Assembly (NCBI RefSeq): GCF_015209965.1
Contig: NZ_MU158693.1
Span: forward strand, 347,138-411,137
Source of the DNA: Sphingobacterium pedocola
GTDB taxonomy: Bacteria > Bacteroidota > Bacteroidia > Sphingobacteriales > Sphingobacteriaceae
Direction: 5' to 3'
Length of the DNA: 64,000 nucleotides
Position 1 is the stretch's first letter; the number at the start of each line of letters is the position of its first letter. A model generated the notes under the pieces. The model made no database searches and was not told the origin of the DNA. It saw only the letters and a program-made list of their open reading frames with translations. Positions 20,161-29,879 of the stretch are shown here, piece after piece. A program made the translations under genes and the position numbers.

Positions 20161-22358
20161 TGTTTAACTTCGATTTTTAATTTCACATTTTCCGTTAAGT
20201 GAATCAATTGCTCACCTCCCGGATAGACTAGTTTATACGGCTCATTTGATACCACCACACCACCAGACACTTCAGTTTGCGTGAGTTCAACTTTTAGCCC
20301 CCCCCCTACCGAAGAGGCACCTCGATAAACCTCCGATCCCTGACGATCTAAAACAGACACCGGAACACCGGAGACACCCGTTCCGGTAGTCCCGACAAAT
20401 TTCGCATCTAGGGTCCAACGGATCAGATAGTCCTTTTCAGCTTCACCGACTTGTTCCACCGTAAAAGGCATTCCTATCAACGTATTGGATCGAAACGCAA
20501 TGTTCAGGGCTGGATTACGAGCCCCCTTATATCCCAACCGTATTGCCGGAAAATCGAGATCAGCATCCTTATGCTTAACCAAGGTATTCATCGTCAGATC
20601 AATATCCGCCGCACTCCCATAAGGACAAGCCACCCAAATTGGCGTTACATTCGAAACAACGGTATTCCTCTCAAACATCCCCCCATCCGCGTTCCCTATA
20701 TAAAAGGCATGTGCGATTGTTTTGGCTTCCGGATCCTCATGCCATACCGACACTTGATTACCATAGACCTCATTATCTCCGGCACTGGCACTAAAAAAGA
20801 TCGCATTCGCCATACCCACATAGTCCGGATACTCGTCAAACCTATGTGCCGCTATTTCAAATGTATTATTGTATATTTTATTGAACCTAGCTCCCTTCTC
20901 CGATCCCCTTACCGCGCCATAATCGGCCAGTCTCACCCCATTTGTACTGTAATCCAAATGATACTCACAAGACGGTGGGGCCACGGACACCTTGAAATAA
21001 TTATCAAAAATCTCCACACCTTGTCGACGGAAAACATTAATACCAGAACCGATTTCAGGCTCAAAACGATTCTCATAAATCCGTAAACTATCGCCCGATG
21101 CCGCAATACTATAATGATTGGTTACCGTCTGCCTATTGGCAAAAATATTACGATAAACGGACGACCCCTTACCTTTCAGCACGAGGCATCCCTGTCCTCC
21201 GAAAAATGACGAATAAGACACTTCTGATGGCTTTTCGCCTCTCAAATCCACCGCATGAAACTGGGAACCGTGCCTATTGATGATATAAGGATTATTGGTA
21301 CGAAACACACATTTAGAAATCGTGGCCTGTGGCACATCTACCGCAATAGAGTTAATTCCCTCGGATTCTATTTCTAGATTTTCCAATACCAATTTAATAT
21401 CTTCAGCAGTAGACTGGACACCCCAGGACATTACTCCGGGAGTACCATTTTTAATCTTACCATTTTTGATCACAATCGTACCTCCTCCCTTGACCTGAGG
21501 CGTCCCTTTCCTCGGACGAGTACGCCTTACATCGTCAGCATAATCGAAAAAAGCAGTATATTTCCCTTCAAAAAGATGATCATTATGTCCATTCGGAACA
21601 GCTTCCCCTACAATACCAATCCCCACATCAAAGGCCGGCCGAATATCCACCTCGTCAATCAAACAATCCGTATCCGCCTTTATTCGCACCCTATACTTAC
21701 CAGCCGGCAAACCATTCAGATGGGCAACAACGAATCCCCCACCTAGTCTAGGCGTTTTACGTTCAACAGGAACACTCGTCACTACCGTATCCATATAGGA
21801 AGTCTGACAATACACCAACTCCCCTGCTTCATCTTCCACATAAACACTAATGATCATATTATCTTCCAACGTCTTACGATCTTTATCATACCGTCCTGTT
21901 ATCCCACACATGGCATAATAAGAGCGATTTGGATAAGCGAGATTGACATACGAAGACACCACTTCGTCATCGGGCAACATACTCAACAAGCTATCGCCGA
22001 CAAATGCATGCACCTCTTTTGTGCTCACTACCTTCGCCCCCGGAGCCTTAGTCATATCCCAACCAATCACTCCTTGCTCGAACCCCCCATTTCGGATCTG
22101 TTCATAATCTCCCTTAGCGTATGTGATCGTATAGCCATTGAGATCTAACGTCACATTATTACCCAAAAAAACAGCACTATGTGTACTTGTAATATCATTC
22201 ATTAACCGGTAAATGGCACCTCGCTCCGCAAAAATACCGGCTTCGGTAACTGGAATAACTCGCTTCAGAGAATCCGTGTCTGCCACTGCATTTCCTACTG
22301 AACCAAGTCCAAACAAGAGTCCTACGAGAGGCCAAAAAATCATTACTTTACGGCACAT
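20157..22358 (-). CDS. Secreted right-handed parallel beta-helix protein, copy B
   Basis: The start is put at 22358 (MCRKVMIFWPLVGLLFGLGS), which gives a normal signal peptide and has AGGG just upstream; ATGs at 22382 and 22442 are also in frame. About 733 residues. It matches copy A along its length: AVFLGNNVTLDLNGYTITYA, DTDCLIDEVDIRPAFDVGIG, KGGGTIVIKNGKIKNG, IFDNYFKVSVAPPSCEYHLD, ARFNKIYNNTFEI. It is the first gene of the minus-strand run and is divergent from the DeoR gene at 22601, so it may be controlled by that regulator. Likely an extracellular glycan-degrading beta-helix enzyme. Confidence 0.8.
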   Translation of the reverse strand: MCRKVMIFWPLVGLLFGLGSVGNAVADTDSLKRVIPVTEAGIFAERGAIYRLMNDITSTHSAVFLGNNVTLDLNGYTITYAKGDYEQIRNGGFEQGVIGWDMTKAPGAKVVSTKEVHAFVGDSLLSMLPDDEVVSSYVNLAYPNRSYYAMCGITGRYDKDRKTLEDNMIISVYVEDEAGELVYCQTSYMDTVVTSVPVERKTPRLGGGFVVAHLNGLPAGKYRVRIKADTDCLIDEVDIRPAFDVGIGIVGEAVPNGHNDHLFEGKYTAFFDYADDVRRTRPRKGTPQVKGGGTIVIKNGKIKNGTPGVMSWGVQSTAEDIKLVLENLEIESEGINSIAVDVPQATISKCVFRTNNPYIINRHGSQFHAVDLRGEKPSEVSYSSFFGGQGCLVLKGKGSSVYRNIFANRQTVTNHYSIAASGDSLRIYENRFEPEIGSGINVFRRQGVEIFDNYFKVSVAPPSCEYHLDYSTNGVRLADYGAVRGSEKGARFNKIYNNTFEIAAHRFDEYPDYVGMANAIFFSASAGDNEVYGNQVSVWHEDPEAKTIAHAFYIGNADGGMFERNTVVSNVTPIWVACPYGSAADIDLTMNTLVKHKDADLDFPAIRLGYKGARNPALNIAFRSNTLIGMPFTVEQVGEAEKDYLIRWTLDAKFVGTTGTGVSGVPVSVLDRQGSEVYRGASSVGGGLKVELTQTEVSGGVVVSNEPYKLVYPGGEQLIHLTENVKLKIEVKQ

Positions 22359-22529
22359 TACTGCCCTGAGAGAGTTTATCATATAGTAGATCATTTCGGT
22401 TATAAGAAAAATAAAAAATAAGGTTTCAAAACTATTAATCACAATTATACGGCAAAAAAATAAAAAATAGAAATGAAAAGAAAGAAATAACTTGAAATAT
22501 AAGATTATTATTTCTTCTTTTGTATGATC

Positions 22530-22576
22530 GAAGATCGGATGTCTCTACCCTAAAATCACCCAGACAGACGATCTTC
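22530..22576. promoter_or_regulatory. Inverted repeat, possible DeoR operator
   Basis: GAAGATCG at 22530-22537 is mirrored by CGATCTTC at 22569-22576, in the divergent intergenic region between the beta-helix operon and the deoR-type gene. Spaced inverted repeats in this position are common operators for DeoR autoregulators. No second copy was seen upstream of the paralogous regulator at 28886, so the assignment is tentative. Confidence 0.3.
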
Positions 22577-22600
22577 AGAATAGATAACTAATGAGAACGT

Positions 22601-23380
22601 ATGGACATAATTAACAAAAATTCGATAGATCGTCGGCGCGCCATAATAATGGAGGAACTAAACAACAATGGCCAAGTCGACGTCAATTCACTCACTGAGC
22701 AATTAGGTGTAAGTCCGGTCACCATACGCAACGACCTCACACACCTTGAACGCAACCACCTCTTAATAAAGGCACGAGGTGGCGCCTTCAAAACAGAGCA
22801 GGCTGGCACTGACTTCACATTGCTTGAAAAGGAAAAACACCACCTGAGTGAAAAAAAACGTATAGGAAGAGCTGCTGCAGCGCTTATTGAATACATGGAC
22901 ACGATCATTCTAGATTCTGGAACCACTACGATGGAGATCGTGAAAAACATGAAGCACCTGTCCGATGTGAACGTGATCACCAATGCGCTAAACATTGCAG
23001 ATGAACTGTCCAGCTACAAAAACATCAATGTAATCATTCCCGGAGGACTCCTGCGCAGAAACTCCCATTCCTTGGTGGGTGCGGCCGCTGAAGAAACATT
23101 TAAAAGCTACTTTTGTGACAAACTTTTCCTTGCAGTAGATGGACTTAGCATTGAACATGGACTCTCTACTCCTAGTGCGGAAGAAGCTCACTTGAACCGA
23201 GTCATGATCAGTATTTCCAAAGAAGTAATTGTCGTAACAGATTCCAGCAAGTTCAACAAAAGAAGCCTAGCTTACATCACTGAAATATCAACTGTTGATA
23301 AAATCATAACAGATAGCGGCATATCTCCTGAACTCGTCCGAAAGCTAGAAGATTTGAACATAGAAATTATCATTATTTAA
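22601..23380 (+). CDS. DeoR-family transcriptional regulator, copy 1
   Basis: 259 residues. The N-terminal winged HTH (about 10-65) has RRRAIIMEELNNNGQVDVNS and VSPVTIRNDLTHLERNHLLI, the DeoR signature helix. The C-terminal sugar-phosphate sensor domain (about 80-255) shows DTIILDSGTTT, VITNALNIADEL, IPGGLLRRNSHSLVG and the DSSKFNKRS block. DeoR proteins repress sugar operons until a phosphorylated intermediate binds. It is divergent from the PUL and 18 bp upstream of the permease gene, with which it forms an operon. It is paralogous over its full length to the regulator at 28886. Confidence 0.92.
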   Translation: MDIINKNSIDRRRAIIMEELNNNGQVDVNSLTEQLGVSPVTIRNDLTHLERNHLLIKARGGAFKTEQAGTDFTLLEKEKHHLSEKKRIGRAAAALIEYMDTIILDSGTTTMEIVKNMKHLSDVNVITNALNIADELSSYKNINVIIPGGLLRRNSHSLVGAAAEETFKSYFCDKLFLAVDGLSIEHGLSTPSAEEAHLNRVMISISKEVIVVTDSSKFNKRSLAYITEISTVDKIITDSGISPELVRKLEDLNIEIIII

Positions 23381-23398
23381 CCAACCACTTTCACAAAC

Positions 23399-24259
23399 AT
23401 GAAACAACACTGGAAATTATACGCACTTACGACCATTATTTTTTGGGGCATTTGGGGCGCTTTCATAGAAATCCCAGAAAAAGCAGGCTTTCCCGCCACA
23501 TTGGGATATAGCGTATGGGCACTTACCATGATCCCTTGTGCGATTGTAGCCATTGCGTTATCCGGATGGAAACTTGACTTTCGAAAAAAATCAATCATTC
23601 AGGGCTGTATCATCGGATTGACAGGAGCAGGAGGACAACTATTACTTTTTGAAGCATTGAAAGACGGTCCAGCCTACCTCATCTTCCCAATCATCTCATT
23701 GAATCCGGTCATTACCGTTGTCATGTCGACAACGCTGCTAAAAGAGACAACCACCAGAAAACGGTGGACAGGAATCATATTAGCATTTGTAGCTATCCTG
23801 TTTTTATCCTATCAAGAATCCGAGACCAACACAGAAAGAGGGTACGTCTGGTTAGCGTTAGCACTGGCGGTATCCCTAATGTGGGGCATCCAGGCGTTTG
23901 TCATGAAATCAGCCAACAACCGTATGAGTAGTGAAAACATCTTCTTCTACATGACCCTAACGGGCTTAATGCTCATTCCTATAGCCGTCGGCATGACCGA
24001 CTTCAAACAACCGATCAACTGGGGACTCTCTGGACCGTATCTAGCCGCTGGAATACAGATACTGAATGCTATTGGCGCATTGACACTCGTATATGCGCTC
24101 CGCTACGGAAAAGCAATTATAGTCGTACCTGCTGTGGCGCTAGCTCCTGTAATAACGATAGTAATTTCATTAATTTGGTATGCAACGCTTCCGCATTGGA
24201 TTATCTTATGCGGATTAGTACTCGCGGTGATTGTCATCTACATATTAGCAGAAGAATAA
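23399..24259 (+). CDS. EamA/DMT-family permease
   Basis: 286 residues, about ten hydrophobic helices in two EamA repeats. The first repeat includes IIFWGIWGAFIEIPEKAGFP and the second WLALALAVSLMWGIQAFVMK; the C-terminus is very hydrophobic (IILCGLVLAVIVIYILAEE). DMT permeases move small metabolites across the inner membrane. Co-transcription with a DeoR regulator in an amino-sugar region suggests import of a sugar or export of a by-product; substrate unknown. An alternative description is glucose/ribose-uptake-like (GRP) family, given the FWGIWG motif. Confidence 0.85.
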   Translation: MKQHWKLYALTTIIFWGIWGAFIEIPEKAGFPATLGYSVWALTMIPCAIVAIALSGWKLDFRKKSIIQGCIIGLTGAGGQLLLFEALKDGPAYLIFPIISLNPVITVVMSTTLLKETTTRKRWTGIILAFVAILFLSYQESETNTERGYVWLALALAVSLMWGIQAFVMKSANNRMSSENIFFYMTLTGLMLIPIAVGMTDFKQPINWGLSGPYLAAGIQILNAIGALTLVYALRYGKAIIVVPAVALAPVITIVISLIWYATLPHWIILCGLVLAVIVIYILAEE

Positions 24260-24445
24260 CCCGAGAATACTGATACATATGGTGACCAGCCATTCATTAT
24301 GATTTATTTACCCCCATAGACTTCACGTTATTTCGTTCGAAATGACGTAGAAGTTTAGCTTTTTAAACAACCTCTTTTATTGACAGACGCTTTACAGCGA
24401 GAAAAATTAGACTATATTCTTCAGGAAGCCTACTTCCCATCCCTC

Positions 24446-25543
24446 CTATCTTTTCCTTGCCACTACTTCCCACTTATCTTTTACAACCCCATCAATAACC
24501 ACTTTCAAATGATCGTACAAAGCTACCGTTGGGCAAATATGCATCGGCAATGCATAAAGCACGTCACCAACCTTCCATGAGTGACCTGCGGACGCTTCCA
24601 GCACCATGTGTTCTTCACTATGTCCCACCGGCCGTAGTTCTGGAGCATCCAAGAAAAACACCCTGTTATCCAACGGATTTTCAGAGGCAATTGCTTTGTA
24701 GCCCAAGTCAACACAAAGCCTGTTCGTAGCAGGCATGGAAACGACACGTGTCAGTATTACCACTGCCGGCAGAAACCCCTGTTCTGGAAGCATATTATCG
24801 TACCCCTTGTCCCACAGGATAAAAGTTCCGGGGCTACACTCCACCTCTGGGCACTGCGCATAAATCGGAAAAGACGGAGAGCCTCCAATAACGATACGTG
24901 GCCTAGCAAAACCCTCATTTTCCAACAAATCGCACATCTCCTCAATCGGCGCAAAATTCTCATCACAGATCACCGTACGTTTGGCTAAATCTACTTCCCG
25001 CACATGTCCATCGTAAGCATGGAAACCCTGAACAGATACCCCACCCATTTCCGCACACTTCTTATAAAGCGCCATAGTAGATTCTCCCGGTAACATCCCC
25101 GTGCGTCCCATACCGATATTCAAATCAATAAAAACCGGCACCGTAAAACCAGCCAACATAGAGACTTCTGACAATGCTTGTGCTGCCGTCAGACTGTCTA
25201 CAATAGTAGAAAAGCGGGTATTTGGAAACGATTGCACTAAATCCAGAAAGCGGTCAATCTTTGGCCCCACCAATGGATAAGCTAACAACACATCTGGCAC
25301 ACCGCATATACCCAGCATGTTAGCTTCGGCAATCGTGGCGCACTTAAACTTTCGTATACCCGCTTCCATTTGCAACAAGGTCAGCTCCGCTGTTTTATGC
25401 GTCTTAACATGTGGACGCAAACGATCAACATCAATAATCATGGTTTTTAACAGCTCGATATTGTACTTCGCCCTGTCGGGGAAAACCAGCAATACTGGAG
25501 AATCTACCTCTCCTACGTTTTTAACCTTATACCACGTTTCCAT
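24446..25543 (-). CDS. D-threonine-aldolase-like PLP enzyme (alanine-racemase fold)
   Basis: About 365 residues from METWYKVKNVGEVDSPVLLV; the frame is open to 25564 but family members start with this block. The PLP lysine is expected in LRPHVKTHKTAEL. GRTGM (phosphate binding), FHAYDGHV and the C-terminal ASAGHSWKVGDVLYALPMHI followed by CPTVALYD, with metal-binding His and Cys, mark the D-threonine aldolase/D-serine dehydratase type. The family cleaves beta-hydroxy-D-amino acids to glycine and an aldehyde. It is separated by about 135 bp from the sugar aldolase gene and in the same direction. Which D-amino acid it uses is not evident. Confidence 0.85.
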   Translation of the reverse strand: METWYKVKNVGEVDSPVLLVFPDRAKYNIELLKTMIIDVDRLRPHVKTHKTAELTLLQMEAGIRKFKCATIAEANMLGICGVPDVLLAYPLVGPKIDRFLDLVQSFPNTRFSTIVDSLTAAQALSEVSMLAGFTVPVFIDLNIGMGRTGMLPGESTMALYKKCAEMGGVSVQGFHAYDGHVREVDLAKRTVICDENFAPIEEMCDLLENEGFARPRIVIGGSPSFPIYAQCPEVECSPGTFILWDKGYDNMLPEQGFLPAVVILTRVVSMPATNRLCVDLGYKAIASENPLDNRVFFLDAPELRPVGHSEEHMVLEASAGHSWKVGDVLYALPMHICPTVALYDHLKVVIDGVVKDKWEVVARKR

Positions 25544-25678
25544 ATCTAACTTAAAAAACATCATTTCAAAAAAAGCTAAAGGCCATGTGCAACAAAGTTC
25601 ATACTACCCTTATCTTGTATAAAGGCTCTTGCAACACCACACCTACAAACTTTGTTAAAACTAAGTTATAAAACAAGA

Positions 25679-26503
25679 CTACGAGCCTGTATTCACCACA
25701 TTCAGCTTAGCCGACACGAGGTCCTTAATTGAACTAACCGCATACGGAAATGTTTTCCTGAGATCAATTTCCTCATTTTCAACCAACACCTCTTGCAATT
25801 TTCTCATAAATGCATCCTTGATCTCCGTTGCCAGATTAATCTTGCAGATCCCCAATTTAATGGATTCCATCAAGGTAGCAGCCGGAATACCAGATCCTCC
25901 ATGCAGTACAAGAGGAATTTGCGTCATGCGCTTAATCTCTCGCAAGAGATCCAGGTCCAGTTTTGGCTCTGCCTTATAAAAACCATGTGCCGAACCAATG
26001 GCTACAGCCAGCGCATGAACCCCCGTTTCGTTTACAAATTGCTGCGCCTCCTGCGGATCGGTAAACCCTAGCTTTTCCTTCGACTGCCCCAGCTTCGCTA
26101 CATACCCCAATTCAGCCTCCACATTCGCACCGTACTTTTCAGCCAACTCCACCACCCGTCTTGTTACGGTCGCATTCTCCTGAAAAGTTCGCTCGCTATA
26201 ATCAATCATGACAGAATCAAACCCTACATCCAGACAACTTACAACCAGTTCGTACGAACCAGCGTGATCGAGATGTATCCACGCTTCGACACCATACTCC
26301 TGCATAGCCGATCGAGCCATGCTTACCGCCGTATGAAGCCCCATATACTCTATGGACCCTTGTGTCAACTGCAGGATCACCGAACTGTCACGCTCCGCAG
26401 CTGCAGACAAGACCCCCGATAGTGTTTCAAAATTATAAAAATTAGTCGCCAACAAACAGCCATTTGAAGTGCTGAGCTGACTTAGCTTATCTTTCAACGT
26501 CAT
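25679..26503 (-). CDS. Class II ketose-bisphosphate aldolase (fructose/tagatose type)
   Basis: About 274 residues starting MTLKDKLSQLSTSNG at 26503; an adjacent ATG (26506) and a leucine-rich extension to 26533 are less likely. The Zn and catalytic blocks are AWIHLDHAGSYE, NVEAELGYVAKLG, GSAHGFYKAEPKL, LVLHGGSGIP and KINLATEIKDAF, all typical of KbaY/GatY/Fba class II aldolases. It splits a ketohexose bisphosphate into DHAP and glyceraldehyde-3-phosphate. The start lies inside the end of the kinase gene (17-bp overlap), so kinase and aldolase are coupled, supporting a tagatose-6-phosphate to tagatose-bisphosphate to triose route. Confidence 0.9.
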   Translation of the reverse strand: MTLKDKLSQLSTSNGCLLATNFYNFETLSGVLSAAAERDSSVILQLTQGSIEYMGLHTAVSMARSAMQEYGVEAWIHLDHAGSYELVVSCLDVGFDSVMIDYSERTFQENATVTRRVVELAEKYGANVEAELGYVAKLGQSKEKLGFTDPQEAQQFVNETGVHALAVAIGSAHGFYKAEPKLDLDLLREIKRMTQIPLVLHGGSGIPAATLMESIKLGICKINLATEIKDAFMRKLQEVLVENEEIDLRKTFPYAVSSIKDLVSAKLNVVNTGS

Positions 26504-27446
26504 CATAAGAAAAATTAAATTTAGTTCTAGCAATTTCCATCACATCCTCTCGACTCGTAAAAGCTCCGGTACCACCCGCCGAAGTTGTCGATATAGCCCC
26601 GATCAAGTTTCCGTACATCTGGGATCTTTCAACCGAATGTCCTTGTAAAAAGTAATGGATAAACCCTGCATTAAAGCTATCACCTGCACCTATTGCATCC
26701 ACCACATTCTCGTTCATAAAAGAGGGGACATCCGTAAAAACCCCGTTTTCCATGGCCAAGCATCCCTTTTGCCCAAGCTTGACCACTACGACATTCGCAA
26801 AACGACTAAGCTTATTCATCGCCCTCTCAACGGCCCCACAACCCGTTAAGGCGAGTAACTCCACCTCGTTAGGCAAAAACAAATCAACCAAAGGAAGCAC
26901 CTCTCTAATCGGCAAATCCCATCGCTCGTTAGGGTCCCATTGCACATCCAGGGATGTGGTCATCCCTAACGACTTCGCTTTGTGCAATAGGCTTACCAAA
27001 TCCCGTTTTAGTCTTGGCTGCAAGAAAATAGACGAAACATGAAGATGTCTCGCTTCCGCCAGCAAATCCCAATTGATATCGTTCATACCAAACGTATCCA
27101 TGACCCCGGGATAAGTCACCATTGCCCGCTCATTCCCAAAACTAATCGCCACGGTAGCGCCCGTCTGTCGATCCCGATCACGGACTACAGCCTGCGTGTC
27201 CACCCCACTTCTGCGCAAGCGACTCATCACCAGATCGCCAAATAGATCCTCACCGACCTTCCCAACGAATGCCACATCAGAACCCAAGACACTTAAATTG
27301 TTTGCAAAAATCGCAGAAGAACTCCCTAATGTTAAACTCATAGCATTCGCCAAGATTTCCTTACCCTTCACAGGCAAGTGACTCAGACCATCCAAAATCA
27401 GATCAACATTCAATTCACCTACAACAACAATTTTTCCCATATTCAT
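26487..27446 (-). CDS. PfkB-family carbohydrate kinase
   Basis: 319 residues. The N-terminal block is KIVVVGELNVDLILDGLSHL, with GSSSAIFANNLSVLG (substrate lid) and VGKVGEDLFGDLVMSRLR. The C-terminal signature is NVVDAIGAGDSFNAGFIHYF, with the catalytic Asp in GAGDSF. PfkB kinases phosphorylate ketohexoses or their phosphates. Its position between an AgaS-type isomerase and a class II aldolase points to tagatose-6-phosphate (or fructose-phosphate) kinase activity; the exact sugar is inferred. It overlaps the aldolase start. Confidence 0.9.
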   Translation of the reverse strand: MNMGKIVVVGELNVDLILDGLSHLPVKGKEILANAMSLTLGSSSAIFANNLSVLGSDVAFVGKVGEDLFGDLVMSRLRRSGVDTQAVVRDRDRQTGATVAISFGNERAMVTYPGVMDTFGMNDINWDLLAEARHLHVSSIFLQPRLKRDLVSLLHKAKSLGMTTSLDVQWDPNERWDLPIREVLPLVDLFLPNEVELLALTGCGAVERAMNKLSRFANVVVVKLGQKGCLAMENGVFTDVPSFMNENVVDAIGAGDSFNAGFIHYFLQGHSVERSQMYGNLIGAISTTSAGGTGAFTSREDVMEIARTKFNFSYDDVER

Positions 27447-27495
27447 AATTCATTTACTGTAAAGAGAGTTCAATTATCAAAATCGACAAGATACC

Positions 27496-28680
27496 TCAAA
27501 TTTCAAAGGGATATATATTAACACCTTTAACCACTCGTGATATTACCCCATCAACGGAAGGCGAATCTGGAAGTAAGCCTAGTTCAATAGCTTTATAGAA
27601 ACCCATCACTTGTGCTGGCAATACGCTAACAATCGCTAGAAAGTCATCTTCTAAAACCACCTCACCATCTGACGACAAAGAAACATATAAATCCAAATCC
27701 AAATCGGATGATGAATCCTCTCCAATTCCGACCAAATACAACCCTGATCCCGAGGCGTTCACCGACTTGACCAGATCAACCTCATAATTACGAGCATGCC
27801 TATCATTCGAAAATATAAACACTACGAGCGTTTTATTATCGATCACAACCTTAGGACCATGCCTTACCCCAAGATAAGAATCAAATTTACAAATTACTTG
27901 TCCGCCAGTCAGTTCCTGTAACTTCAATTGAGACTCACAGGCGGCGCCACGAAGCGGGCCCGAACCCAAAAAAACCGCTCGGTCAAATCCCATAGCCGAC
28001 ACCGTCTTAAGACCCTCAACTTCATTCAACAGAAAAATATCAGCACACTTTATAAGCCTATCTACCTGTCTTTTACAGTCCTCTAAACGATCAATGCGAG
28101 AAACTAATATCCCCGTCAACAACATCGATGTAAAACTACTCGTCATAGCCAATGCTTTATCATTCGTTTCTTCAGGAAGAAAAACCACATAAGATTTCTT
28201 TTCCTGCGCAACTCGAACCAGTTCACCTCCCTCATTGCAGGTAACTACCAAATGATACACCCGACGACACAACGATTCAGCCAATTCGACCACCGCTACG
28301 CTCTCCGGACTATTTCCAGATCGGGCAAAGGAAACCAACAAAAGCGTATCCTCTGCACCAAAATACTGCTGGGGATGAGTTACCAGATCAGTTGTTGCAA
28401 AAGCCCAGGTATTTTTACCCACAATTTGCTGAAAAGATTGACTGAGAATATCACCAATATAAGCCGAAGTACCTGCTCCCGTAAGGATAATCTTAAGATC
28501 ATCAAAAGCATAAGCGTCCTTTAAAAACTCAGAAATTAGTACCTTCTCCTCTAAAATCTTTTGATAGGTAAGCCGCCAAACATCAGGCTGCTGACAAATC
28601 TCACGTGCAGTATTCACAGCCCCCAAATCCGACTGCAGTTCATAACTAAGTCCTAATTTATTTTCAATACTATCAATCAT
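27496..28680 (-). CDS. agaS: SIS-domain sugar isomerase/deaminase, AgaS-like
   Basis: 394 residues with two SIS folds. The first carries ILTGAGTSAYIGDILSQSFQ, DTLLLVSFARSGNSPESVAV and HLVVTCNEGGELVRVA; the second carries FDRAVFLGSGPLRGAACESQ, VRHGPKVVIDNKTLVVFIFS. The GSGPLRG and VRHGP motifs are typical of AgaS (galactosamine-6-phosphate deaminase/isomerase giving tagatose-6-phosphate), rather than GlmS. It heads the minus-strand set agaS-pfkB-aldolase, the core of GalN/GalNAc catabolism. No NagA-like deacetylase occurs in the window. Divergent from the second DeoR regulator, which probably controls it. Confidence 0.88.
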   Translation of the reverse strand: MIDSIENKLGLSYELQSDLGAVNTAREICQQPDVWRLTYQKILEEKVLISEFLKDAYAFDDLKIILTGAGTSAYIGDILSQSFQQIVGKNTWAFATTDLVTHPQQYFGAEDTLLLVSFARSGNSPESVAVVELAESLCRRVYHLVVTCNEGGELVRVAQEKKSYVVFLPEETNDKALAMTSSFTSMLLTGILVSRIDRLEDCKRQVDRLIKCADIFLLNEVEGLKTVSAMGFDRAVFLGSGPLRGAACESQLKLQELTGGQVICKFDSYLGVRHGPKVVIDNKTLVVFIFSNDRHARNYEVDLVKSVNASGSGLYLVGIGEDSSSDLDLDLYVSLSSDGEVVLEDDFLAIVSVLPAQVMGFYKAIELGLLPDSPSVDGVISRVVKGVNIYPFEI

Positions 28681-28824
28681 AATCTAAACACTATACATAA
28701 TAACGAATCACAAATATATAAACTTTTATTTCCTTTTATTATTATAATATAATATTTTTTTCCTTTCTAAAAGATCACACAAAGCAATAAAAACGCGCAC
28801 CACAACTAAACGAAACAAATAGAT

Positions 28825-28856
28825 ATTGTCTAATTTGAATTTTATCCCTATCTTCG
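28825..28856 (+). promoter_or_regulatory. Candidate promoter of the second deoR-type gene
   Basis: ATTGTC near 28825 and TATCTTCG at 28849-28856 fit the Bacteroidota -33/-7 pattern (TTTG, about 20 bp, TAnnTTTG) with one mismatch each. Transcription would begin just before the ATG at 28886, which supports that start over the in-frame ATG at 28826. Confidence 0.35.
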
Positions 28857-28885
28857 AGAGAATTAACACGCTCATTGCAAACAAC

Positions 28886-29671
28886 ATGACAACTACAAAT
28901 AAATCAACCACAGTTCAAAGACGAGTACATATCCTAGAACAACTAAACAAAGATGGCCAAGTAAATGTGTCTGCCCTCAGTAAAGAGCTGAATGTAACTG
29001 AAGTCACTATCCGTAATGATCTTACGCGTTTGGAACAAAAGAAAATGCTCATCAGAGCGAGAGGGGGTGCGATTAAAATTGAACGCGTTGGGACCGACTT
29101 CCACCTTTCCGACAAGAACAAACACAGATACGAACAAAAGAGTTGCATCGGAAAAGCGGCCGCCGCACTCATCGAAGACGGCGACACCGTAATATTTGAT
29201 TCAGGAACAACAACCTCCGAACTCACTAAACAACTTGACAACAAGACGATAACCGTCATTACAAATGCACTAAACGTCATCACGCAGTTGGCAGAATCGG
29301 AAAATGTAACGGTCATCGTACCTGGAGGTTTTCTAAGAAAAAAATCCCTTTCATTGGTCGGGGGAGCAGCGGAGGACAGCCTGAAAAACTATTTTTGTGA
29401 CAAATTATTCTTAGCTGTAGATGGCATCAGCGCAGATTTTGGCTTATCCACCCCAAATGTTGAAGAAGCACACCTAAACAGGGTCATGATTTCGATTTCA
29501 CAGAAAGTAATTGTGGTAACCGACTCCAGCAAGTTTAATAAGAGAAGCCTTGCCTTTATCGCCAACATCAACGAGATCGACACCATCATCACCGATTCGG
29601 GCATACCTGACGAAGAACGTATCAAACTTGAAAATGCAGGAATTGAAGTTATCATTACCGACCCTAGTTAA
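28886..29671 (+). CDS. DeoR-family transcriptional regulator, copy 2
   Basis: 261 residues from MTTTNKSTTVQRRVHILEQL; the frame is open from 28826 but that would place the start inside the promoter. HTH: VTEVTIRNDLTRLEQKKMLI. Sensor domain: DTVIFDSGTTTSEL, TVITNALNVITQLAE, VPGGFLRKKSLSLVGGAAED, and a stretch CDKLFLAVDGIS...EEAHLNRVMISIS nearly identical to copy 1. It is divergent from agaS (about 205 bp apart), so probable control of the galactosamine/tagatose operon by a sugar-phosphate effector. Confidence 0.92.
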   Translation: MTTTNKSTTVQRRVHILEQLNKDGQVNVSALSKELNVTEVTIRNDLTRLEQKKMLIRARGGAIKIERVGTDFHLSDKNKHRYEQKSCIGKAAAALIEDGDTVIFDSGTTTSELTKQLDNKTITVITNALNVITQLAESENVTVIVPGGFLRKKSLSLVGGAAEDSLKNYFCDKLFLAVDGISADFGLSTPNVEEAHLNRVMISISQKVIVVTDSSKFNKRSLAFIANINEIDTIITDSGIPDEERIKLENAGIEVIITDPS

Positions 29672-29764
29672 CCCAAACAATTCTTTCTTACGTTTTTATT
29701 CTATTCAAAAACCTTTTAAAATAAAAAAACATCAAAAACAACTTAAAAAAGCACATGAAACATG

Positions 29765-29796
29765 TTTCGTAAATTTGTTTTATTTCATTACCTTTG
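29765..29796 (+). promoter_or_regulatory. Candidate promoter of the M14 peptidase gene
   Basis: TACCTTTG at 29789-29796 matches the TAnnTTTG -7 box exactly, with a TTTC -33-like box about 20 bp upstream. It lies about 84 bp before the chosen ATG. A second TAAATTTG box sits at 29770-29777. Confidence 0.45.
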
Positions 29797-29879
29797 TTTT
29801 TATTAAAACCTAACAAGTAAAAACGCGAGTAAATTTGAATTATTCACTATGCGAATTTCATCAACTAAAAAAACGAATC

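Noticed and set aside
22359-22442. Upstream in-frame starts for beta-helix copy B
   Set aside because: They add hydrophobic sequence before a complete signal peptide, so the ATG at 22358 is preferred, though not proven.
24260-24445. Terminator or gene between permease and D-threonine-aldolase-like gene
   Set aside because: The stretch includes a GTTATTTCGTTCGAAATGACG-type dispersed repeat but no clear hairpin with a T tract and no reliable frame.
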